Source: Flavobacteriales bacterium
GTDB lineage: Bacteria; Bacteroidota; Bacteroidia; Flavobacteriales; BACL11
Reading direction: 5' to 3'
Assembly (NCBI GenBank): GCA_002683775.1
Contig: NYTT01000034.1
Location: 1 to 8,178, forward strand
DNA length: 8,178 nt
Part shown: in pieces, positions 1-5,772 of the stretch
Numbering within the stretch: the stretch's first letter is position 1
Layout of the letters: every line of letters starts with the position of its first letter
Made by a program: the position numbers and the translations under genes
The notes under the pieces: model-generated
Databases searched by the model: none
What the model was told of the DNA's origin: nothing
What the model saw: only the letters and a program-made list of their open reading frames with translations

Positions 1-1
1 T

Positions 2-187
2 AATCTTACTTTTGATATTGTAAATATTTTAGGAAAATCTATTTATTCCTTTACTAAAAAATTATCGTCTTCTAGCAATGCCTTTACAAAGAAAATTGAT
101 GTAAGCCAATTTGATACTGGAATTTATTTCTTGAATGTTAATTCAGATTTTTCTTATCAATCCAAAAAAATTATACTAAAAGATTAG
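2..187 (+). CDS. C-terminal fragment of a T9SS-secreted protein (type A sorting domain), 5' end outside window
   Basis: An open frame enters from the left edge (first whole codon at 2) and ends at TAG 185-187, giving 61 residues. The fragment reads as a Por-secretion (type IX secretion) type A C-terminal sorting domain. It has an NLTFDIVNILGKSIYS strand region, then a short polar loop, then IDVSQFDTGIYFLNV, and a basic KKIILKD end. The spaced V-x-x-x-GK, hydrophobic-D-(V/L)-S and GIYFL elements are the usual marks of this domain in Bacteroidota. Such domains guide cargo through the outer-membrane T9SS translocon and are removed during export or surface attachment. The function of the cargo itself lies outside the window and is unknown. 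The stop is only 6 bp before the next start codon, so the two genes are very probably co-transcribed. The domain call is fairly secure; nothing can be said about the rest of the protein. Confidence 0.85.
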   Translation, partial: NLTFDIVNILGKSIYSFTKKLSSSSNAFTKKIDVSQFDTGIYFLNVNSDFSYQSKKIILKD

Positions 188-193
188 AGTGGT

Positions 194-1192
194 ATGAGAT
201 TCTTTTTACTCATTTCATTGATTATTATATCTTATGTTGATGGATTCTCACAAGGATGCTGTTCAGGTGGATTTGGAAGCCCAATTGCTGGGGGAGTAGC
301 AACAGGCGTTATGCAAAAAAATCAACTAGAATTTTCATTCAACTATCAGATTAATAGTTCAGATAGATTTTATAATGAGGATACTGAAATCGAAAAGTTA
401 TTTAATAAATTTAGTAGTGAGTATCTGTTTTTAAGATCTGATTTTGGAGTGAATAAAAGATTAACCTTATCATTAGCATCTGGATATTTTTTAAATAAAT
501 CTAAATATGCTATAAATAATGCTAACATAATCTCAACAGGAGGTATTGGAGACTTATTTTTTTTCCCTAGGTATAGTATCTATAATAAAATATCTAATTT
601 TCAAACTACTTCAGTAGTTATAGGAATAGGTTTTAAAATTCCACTGAATTCATCTACTGATTCAACTCTAACGTTTTCAGCAGGAAGTATAAATAATTAT
701 CAAATTAATCCTCCTATGTTGCAACTAACTGATGGTTCTAACGATTTAATGTTTTCTTCCTTCTTTTTCAAGCATTATCAAAAAGATAAAATTAGATTTT
801 TGATTAGTACACTTTATGTTAAGAAGGGGTATAATTTACAAGGTATTAAATATGGTGATTATTCTAGCTTTAGTTTCTTTATCTCAAAAAACTTCTTTAG
901 AAGATGGGATATAACTTCTCAATTTAAGTATGAAAATATTGGACGAATTAATATTGATAATAATGTTGAAGATTGGGATCTTTTAGAATATCAGATCTAT
1001 CCAGAATCTACAGGAAGTAAAAAAGTATTTTTTATTCCTCAATTAAGTTTTTCAAGTAATAGTTTTACTTTTTTTACATCTTTTGATGTTCCAGTTTATC
1101 AGTTTTTAGACGGAACACAAATTGGTTCTAAGAATGCATTTAATTTAGGCGTTAATTATCGTTTCATAGCTAAGAAAAATATTCAACAGTAA
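194..1192 (+). CDS. Outer-membrane beta-barrel-like protein with N-terminal twin-cysteine CCSGG motif
   Basis: This is a 332-residue protein with an N-terminal signal peptide: basic M-R, a hydrophobic core FFLLISLIIISYV, and a probable signal peptidase I site around GFSQ (residues 17-20). The mature protein opens with GCCSGGFGSPIAGG (residues 21-34), with paired cysteines C22 and C23. The rest alternates aromatic and hydrophobic residues with polar ones in strand-like segments (for example LEFSFNYQI, RLTLSLASGYF, TTSVVIGIGFKIPL, SFTFFTSFDVPVY, AFNLGVNYRFI), as expected for an outer-membrane barrel. Bacteroidota proteins of this look are usually annotated only as 'transporter' or conserved hypothetical; I recognise the general type but no specific function or substrate. 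A lipoprotein is less likely because the residues before C22 (S-Q-G) are a poor lipobox. It starts 6 bp after a T9SS-cargo gene, with no room for its own promoter in the gap. The ATG at 194 is followed directly by the signal peptide, which supports that start. Confidence 0.75.
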   Translation: MRFFLLISLIIISYVDGFSQGCCSGGFGSPIAGGVATGVMQKNQLEFSFNYQINSSDRFYNEDTEIEKLFNKFSSEYLFLRSDFGVNKRLTLSLASGYFLNKSKYAINNANIISTGGIGDLFFFPRYSIYNKISNFQTTSVVIGIGFKIPLNSSTDSTLTFSAGSINNYQINPPMLQLTDGSNDLMFSSFFFKHYQKDKIRFLISTLYVKKGYNLQGIKYGDYSSFSFFISKNFFRRWDITSQFKYENIGRINIDNNVEDWDLLEYQIYPESTGSKKVFFIPQLSFSSNSFTFFTSFDVPVYQFLDGTQIGSKNAFNLGVNYRFIAKKNIQQ

Positions 1193-1203
1193 TTACGATA
1201 TAT

Positions 1204-4200
1204 CTATTCCATTAGGTTCTCCAGAATTTCTACAGCTGATTCAGCAATAATACTTCCAGGTCCAAAGATACTACTTACACCAGAATCTTTTAAAAATTGA
1301 TAGTCTTGTTGTGGAATTACTCCACCAATTATTACTAAAATATCTTTTCTATTATATTTTTTAAGTTCTGCGATTACTTGCGGTACAAGTGTTTTATGAC
1401 CTGCTGCTAATGATGATATTCCTAAGATATGTACATCATTTTCAACTGCTTGTTTTGCAGCTTCTTTTGGAGTTTGGAATAGTGGTCCAATATCAACATC
1501 AAAGCCTATATCAGCAAAGGAGGTTGCTATTACTCTTGCTCCTCTGTCATGTCCATCTTGACCCATTTTTGCAATCATTATTCTAGGTCTTCTTCCTTTA
1601 AGTATTGAAAAATCATCAGATAATTTAAGTGCTTTTGTAAAGATTTTATTGTTTTTTATTTCCATTTTGTAAACTCCAGTTACTGTTTTATTTTTTGCAA
1701 TATATCTGCCAAACTCATTTTCTAGTGCGCTTGATATCTCTCCAAGAGTTGCTCTTTGTTTTGCTGCATTAACTGCTAGCTCTAAAAGGTTCTTGTTTTT
1801 GCTTTTACAAGCAAAAGATAGTTCTTTTAGTGAATTATTAACTAGAGTGTTATTTCTTGTCTTTTTGATTTTCTTAATACGTTCTATTTGTGTTTTCCTG
1901 ACTTCAGTGTTATCAATTTCAAGTATTTCTAGATTAATATCATCATTTTCTAATTTATTAGTATTAACACCAATAATTAAATCTTCTCCGTTGTCAATTC
2001 TTGCTTGTTTCTTTGCTGCAGATTGCTCAATTCTCATCTTTGGTAATCCTGTCTCAATAGCTTTTGCCATTCCGCCTAATTCTTCTATCTCAATTATATG
2101 ATTCCAAGCTTTAGTAGCTATTTCTTCAGTTAATTTTTCTACGTAGTAAGATCCTCCCCATGGGTCTACCACTTTACATATACCTATTTCATTTTGTAAA
2201 TAGATTTGAGTTTCTCTAGCAATATTAGCTGAGAAATTTGTGGGTAATGCAATGGCTTCATCTAGTGCATTGGTGTGAAGACTTTGCGTTCCTCCCATTA
2301 TTGCAGCCATTGCTTCTACACATGTTCTTGTTATATTATTAAAAGGGTCTTGTTCTGTTAGACTCCACCCGCTAGTTTGACAATGAGTTCTTAGTGCTAA
2401 AGATTTAGGGTTTTTTGGTTTAAATTTTTTAATCATTTTAGCCCAAAGCATTCTAGCTGCTCTCATTTTTGCAATTTCCATAAAATGGTTCATCCCAATT
2501 CCCCAGAAAAATGATATCCTTGGTGCAAATAAATCAATATCAATACCCGCATTAATTCCAGTTTTAACATATTCAATTCCATCTAATAAGGTGTATGCCA
2601 ATTCAATGTCTGCTGTTGCGCCTGCTTCTTGCATGTGATAACCAGATACTGATATACTGTTAAATTTAGGCATGTTTTTTGATGTGTATTTAAAAATATC
2701 TGATATTATTCTCATCGATTGTTCAGGAGGATAGATGTAAGTATTTCGTACCATGAATTCTTTTAAAATATCATTTTGAATAGTACCTGATAGTTTATTC
2801 AAATTAACACCTTGTTCTTGAGCTGTCACAATATAAAATGCAAGTATTGGAATGACAGCGCCATTCATTGTCATAGATACTGACATTTTATCTAAAGGGA
2901 TTTTGTTAAATAATATTTTCATGTCTTCAACCGAATCAATTGCTACTCCTGCCATACCGACATCTCCTATAACTCTATCATGATCAGAGTCGTAACCTCT
3001 ATGTGTAGCTAGATCAAATGCTACTGAGAGCCCTTTCTGTCCCGCTTTTAAGTTTTTTTTATAAAATTTATTTGACTCTTCAGCTGTCGAAAAGCCAGCA
3101 TATTGTCTAATTGTCCATGGGCGTATTGTATACATAGTGGAGTATGGTCCTCTAAGATAAGGAGCAACTCCAGCAACAAAATTTATATGTTCAGTATTTT
3201 TTATGTCATTAAATTGATATCTATTTTTAATTTCAATATTTTCTGGGCTTAGCCAGCTTTTCGTTGCTGATACCTCTTTTGCAATTGATTTAATGTCATA
3301 CTCTTTTAATAATTCAGTAATTAGATAATCAACATAATATGATCCTTTTGTTGGATCTTCTACTTTGTCGAGGAAACTCTCTTTTTTAAGTATTGTTTGT
3401 TGATTTCTTGAAATTCTTTCTGAAAAACTTGTCGCATTTTCAAAGTTTGAATTATACGATTGTAGTAATATTGCATTTGCTCCTCCAAATATAGCAGACA
3501 TACACTGTGTTGTGTTTCGTATTATATTACTATAAGCATCATCTGTTTTGTATTTTGAAATGTCGTTTGTAGCGAAAATATATGCATCTTTTCCAGTTTT
3601 TGATTTCCATATAATTCTAAATGCTTTTAATTTTGCTATTTCAAGAAAATAATTCTCTGAAATTTTAAAGTGAAATTGCACAGGATTTTTCGAATTTAAC
3701 CCATTTTTTAGTGCTATGGAAAGCTGTTGTTGTGCATTTCCTTTAGTAAAAATTGTATCAAAGTAATTTGGGATAGAATAATTAGTTTCTCCATGAAATG
3801 CACCGCATACATTTTTCTCTTTTGTGTATTCCTTCCATTCTTTAGGAAAATCTTTATGATAGCGTGCAAAATCAATTCGAATATGCTCAGTATAAATATT
3901 CTTCAAAAGAATATCTAGTTTATTTGGATTAGTAAAGCAAAGTCCGTTAGCATCATTTTTAAGTGCATCTAATGCTCTTTTATTTGCTTGTTTCGCATTT
4001 GTTGCATCTATAAGTTGATAGGTCTCCCAGTATCTTGGAAATTTTGAATTATAAACCTTACTATTGTCATCAGCATGATATATAGGTTCTGTACTGATTT
4101 CATCTTCAAGTGAAGTTAGATTTTCTCTTGAAGTATGCGCTTTCTTTGCATCTAAGTTTATTATTTCTTCCCATTCACACTTTGTTGCCGGGCTAAATTC

Positions 4201-4218
4201 ACTAAATAATTTAGTCAT
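1204..4218 (-). CDS. Methylmalonyl-CoA mutase, fused small (MutA-like) and large (MutB-like) subunits
   Basis: This 1004-residue B12 enzyme interconverts methylmalonyl-CoA and succinyl-CoA in the cytoplasm (propionyl-CoA pathway). Residues 1-303 resemble the non-catalytic small subunit: the MTKLFSEF start and YHADD (47-51), then SENYFLEIAKLKAFRIIW (187-204), QCMSAIFGGAN (238-248) and DPTKGSYYV (288-296). From about 325 a complete catalytic subunit follows: RPWTIRQYAGFSTAEES (366-382), KGLSVAFDLATHRGYDSDH (395-413), SGYHMQEAGATAD (525-537), and a C-terminal cobalamin domain with DGHDRG (888-893). By alignment with the Propionibacterium enzyme, Tyr89, Arg207, His244, Lys604, Asp608 and His610 map to Y373, R491, H528, K884, D888 and H890. 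Tyr and Arg at the first two fit methylmalonyl rather than isobutyryl specificity. No Met lies between 240 and 362, so the large part has no ATG of its own. The small part lacks a cobalamin domain and is shorter than the roughly 450 residues I recall for flavobacterial MutA. The start overlaps ftsB by 8 bp, suggesting translational coupling. Enzyme identity is very secure. There is no GTPase domain, so this is not IcmF. Confidence 0.95.
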   Translation of the reverse strand: MTKLFSEFSPATKCEWEEIINLDAKKAHTSRENLTSLEDEISTEPIYHADDNSKVYNSKFPRYWETYQLIDATNAKQANKRALDALKNDANGLCFTNPNKLDILLKNIYTEHIRIDFARYHKDFPKEWKEYTKEKNVCGAFHGETNYSIPNYFDTIFTKGNAQQQLSIALKNGLNSKNPVQFHFKISENYFLEIAKLKAFRIIWKSKTGKDAYIFATNDISKYKTDDAYSNIIRNTTQCMSAIFGGANAILLQSYNSNFENATSFSERISRNQQTILKKESFLDKVEDPTKGSYYVDYLITELLKEYDIKSIAKEVSATKSWLSPENIEIKNRYQFNDIKNTEHINFVAGVAPYLRGPYSTMYTIRPWTIRQYAGFSTAEESNKFYKKNLKAGQKGLSVAFDLATHRGYDSDHDRVIGDVGMAGVAIDSVEDMKILFNKIPLDKMSVSMTMNGAVIPILAFYIVTAQEQGVNLNKLSGTIQNDILKEFMVRNTYIYPPEQSMRIISDIFKYTSKNMPKFNSISVSGYHMQEAGATADIELAYTLLDGIEYVKTGINAGIDIDLFAPRISFFWGIGMNHFMEIAKMRAARMLWAKMIKKFKPKNPKSLALRTHCQTSGWSLTEQDPFNNITRTCVEAMAAIMGGTQSLHTNALDEAIALPTNFSANIARETQIYLQNEIGICKVVDPWGGSYYVEKLTEEIATKAWNHIIEIEELGGMAKAIETGLPKMRIEQSAAKKQARIDNGEDLIIGVNTNKLENDDINLEILEIDNTEVRKTQIERIKKIKKTRNNTLVNNSLKELSFACKSKNKNLLELAVNAAKQRATLGEISSALENEFGRYIAKNKTVTGVYKMEIKNNKIFTKALKLSDDFSILKGRRPRIMIAKMGQDGHDRGARVIATSFADIGFDVDIGPLFQTPKEAAKQAVENDVHILGISSLAAGHKTLVPQVIAELKKYNRKDILVIIGGVIPQQDYQFLKDSGVSSIFGPGSIIAESAVEILENLME

Positions 4219-4528
4219 CTTTCTTATCTCTTATTATGAAAACATCTTCGTTTTCTTTTCTCATTAAAAACTTTTCTCTTGCAAATTTCTCTTGTTCTTC
4301 TTCAATATTTTCAAGATTATATTTTTGAGTACTGTCTTTCTTTATTTCATTTATGTAATAAGATTTTTGCTCTTCTAGTTTTTTTACTTTTTGATGTAAT
4401 TTGTATTGATTTACTATGTTGTAGTCGTCTATAAAAAGAATCCAGAATAAAAATATTACTAAAGTTATTACATATTTGTTCCGGTATATCTTTGGTATGT
4501 TTTTAAGAAATACAATTATCTTGTCCAT
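4211..4528 (-). CDS. Septum formation initiator family protein (FtsB/DivIC-like)
   Basis: A 105-residue bitopic membrane protein. It has a short basic cytoplasmic N-terminus (about residues 1-17, ending K-I-Y-R-N-K-Y), one transmembrane helix (about 18-34, VITLVIFLFWILFI), then a periplasmic coiled coil (about 40-85) rich in K and E with heptad-like spacing. The tail carries EKFAREKFLMRKENEDVF (80-97), which matches the conserved FAREKYxM...E-D end of the FtsB/DivIC family. These proteins join FtsL and FtsQ/DivIB in the divisome to bring in septal peptidoglycan synthesis; the role here is inferred from family and topology. The length is normal. It is first in a two-gene unit with the mutase: its stop (4211-4213) lies inside the mutase gene, an 8-bp overlap. 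A candidate promoter sits almost directly against its ATG. I recall DivIC next to methylmalonyl-CoA mutase genes in other flavobacteria, so the placement looks ancestral. Confidence 0.88.
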   Translation of the reverse strand: MDKIIVFLKNIPKIYRNKYVITLVIFLFWILFIDDYNIVNQYKLHQKVKKLEEQKSYYINEIKKDSTQKYNLENIEEEQEKFAREKFLMRKENEDVFIIRDKKDD

Positions 4529-4541
4529 TTAGCAAATATAT
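4529..4541 (-). promoter_or_regulatory. Candidate Bacteroidota-type promoter (-7 element) for ftsB-mutase, nearly leaderless
   Basis: On the minus strand the sequence TATATTTG (4540-4533) matches the Bacteroidota -7 consensus TAnnTTTG exactly, and CTAA then leads straight into the ATG at 4528. With initiation usually a few bases past this element, the transcript would begin at or within a base or two of the start codon. I see no convincing -33 TTG/TTTG at the expected distance; the upstream DNA is plain A/T. The 81-bp gap (4529-4609) after the methyltransferase gene is otherwise featureless AT-rich DNA. Motifs this short arise by chance in AT-rich sequence, but the position and the 11-bp match to the dnaA leader favour function. 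Confidence 0.4.
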
Positions 4542-4609
4542 ATAAAAAATATGCCTGATAATTATGATAAAATAAAATAAGAAATAATCTAGTATCTATA
4601 AATTTTCCT

Positions 4610-5329
4610 TTAAAATTTAACTTGTTTTCCTAAGATAAAAATAGTAGGTTTTTTTGGTATAATAACTTTGGTGTTTTTCCACTCAATCGCAGTCTTTGTC
4701 TTTATATTTTCATTAATAGTAGTTATGTCAGTTGCTATGCAAATTTTTGTGTATTTGCTACACGTATTAATTAAAGCTTCAAATAACTGATTGTTTCTGT
4801 AAGGTGTTTCGATAAATATTTGGGTTTGATCTTCTCTGCTAATTTTTTCCTCTAATCTTCTAATGCTCTTTTTCCTTTCTGATTTATCAATAGGAAGATA
4901 TCCGTTAAAAGTAAATTTTTGTCCATTTAGTCCAGATGCCATAAGTGCTAATAATATAGAAGAGGGGCCAACTAATGGTATTACCTTAATGTCAAAATCA
5001 TGAGCATAAGCAACAATTTTAGATCCAGGATCGGCAACGCATGGGAGTCCTGATTCTGAAATAATGCCTACATCTTGGCCTCGTAAAATATGCGGTAGGA
5101 AGTCTTTCTCAAGATCTATATTGTTGTGTTTCCCAAAACAATAGAAGGTAATATTATCTATATCTTTTTCCTTATCTATTATTCTTATGTATCTTCTTGT
5201 TGTTCTTATATTTTCAACAATGAATATATTGATTTTTTGAACTGCTTTAATAATAGGTGATGTTAGTGTCTCCTTTTGAGTTCCATCTCCAATTACAGTT
5301 GGTATTAAATATAAATTTCCTTTATTCAA
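4610..5329 (-). CDS. SAM-dependent methyltransferase, RsmI-like (tetrapyrrole methylase fold), TTG start
   Basis: A 239-residue cytoplasmic methyltransferase of the tetrapyrrole methylase/RsmI family. E. coli RsmI 2'-O-methylates C1402 of 16S rRNA. Family marks are GNLYLIPT at 4-11, the glycine-rich SESGLPCVADPG (91-102) resembling RsmI's SDAGTP-type loop, VIPLVGPSSILLALMASGL (116-134), FNGYLP (141-146), ETPYRN (174-179) and KPTIFIL (227-233). It is shorter than E. coli RsmI (286 residues). As I recall, Bacteroidota often carry both an RsmI and this shorter relative, so the exact RNA target is uncertain. The start is unusual. The family's N-terminal strand begins at residue 4, yet the only initiator-type codon ahead of it is TTG at 5329-5327, and an in-frame stop (TAA, 5335-5333) lies two codons upstream. 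The TTG overlaps the 3' end of the phosphatase gene by 8 bp, suggesting coupled translation and weak initiation. It is third in a dnaA-phosphatase-methyltransferase unit. Confidence 0.88.
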   Translation of the reverse strand: MNKGNLYLIPTVIGDGTQKETLTSPIIKAVQKINIFIVENIRTTRRYIRIIDKEKDIDNITFYCFGKHNNIDLEKDFLPHILRGQDVGIISESGLPCVADPGSKIVAYAHDFDIKVIPLVGPSSILLALMASGLNGQKFTFNGYLPIDKSERKKSIRRLEEKISREDQTQIFIETPYRNNQLFEALINTCSKYTKICIATDITTINENIKTKTAIEWKNTKVIIPKKPTIFILGKQVKF

Positions 5330-5768
5330 TTTTTATTGCAATTTTTTCGCATGCCTCATTTAGCATGTCATAAACTTTTTTAAAGCCATTATCATCATAA
5401 TATGGGTCAGGAACAGAGTCATGGTTTTTTGGATCTATCTCATTAAGAATTAATCTAATTTTATTTCTCTCTTGTGCATTGCTGGAGAGTGAAATTAAAT
5501 GGCTTAAATTATTTATATCCATTACATAGATTGTATCAAAATTTTCAAAGTCAATTCTACTGAATTGTCTAGCTTTGAGTTTGCTTATATTAATATGGTG
5601 TTTTTTTGCTATAGCTACTGCTCTAGGGTCAGGTGATTTTCCTATATGATAACCTGCGGTTCCTGCTGAGTCTATTGTAAAGTCTAAGTGTTTAGTTTTT
5701 TCCCTTAAGATTCCCTCTGCTATAGGTGATCTACAGATGTTGCCTAAACAAACCATTAGAATCCGCAT
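5322..5768 (-). CDS. Low-molecular-weight protein tyrosine phosphatase family protein
   Basis: A 148-residue cytoplasmic phosphatase of normal family length. The catalytic P-loop lies right at the N-terminus: VCLGNICRS, with nucleophile C7, backup cysteine C12, phosphate-binding R13 and S14 (the C-X5-R-S signature). The general-acid aspartate is D121 in PDPYYDD (120-126), followed by the tyrosine pair typical of the family. The region around S34-G40 (DSAGTAGY) is also conserved. The second redox cysteines of thioredoxin-coupled arsenate reductases are missing (the only other cysteine is C140), so a phosphatase is favoured over ArsC. Substrates in Bacteroidota are mostly unknown; phosphotyrosine or phosphoarginine proteins are possible. 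The ATG is 4 bp after the dnaA stop and the 3' end overlaps the methyltransferase by 8 bp, so all three genes probably share one transcript. No Shine-Dalgarno is visible, as usual for this phylum. Confidence 0.93.
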   Translation of the reverse strand: MRILMVCLGNICRSPIAEGILREKTKHLDFTIDSAGTAGYHIGKSPDPRAVAIAKKHHINISKLKARQFSRIDFENFDTIYVMDINNLSHLISLSSNAQERNKIRLILNEIDPKNHDSVPDPYYDDNGFKKVYDMLNEACEKIAIKIE

Positions 5769-5772
5769 GAAT

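Noticed and set aside
1389..2101. Plus-strand open frames at 1389-1586 and 1793-2101 opposite the mutase gene
   Set aside because: They lie antisense to highly conserved mutase sequence, have low-complexity Leu/Ser/Phe-rich translations and match no family; they are shadows.
3727..3918. Plus-strand open frame opposite the mutase small-subunit half
   Set aside because: Antisense to well-supported coding sequence, with no recognisable domain or start context.
1204..4218. Reading the long mutase as IcmF (fused isobutyryl-CoA mutase)
   Set aside because: IcmF carries a P-loop GTPase domain and an N-terminal B12 domain; here there is no GTPase motif, the B12 domain is C-terminal, and Y373/R491 fit methylmalonyl-CoA.
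5322..5768. Phosphatase as an arsenate reductase (ArsC)
   Set aside because: The extra redox cysteines of the thioredoxin-coupled type are missing and the context is a dnaA operon, not an arsenic locus.
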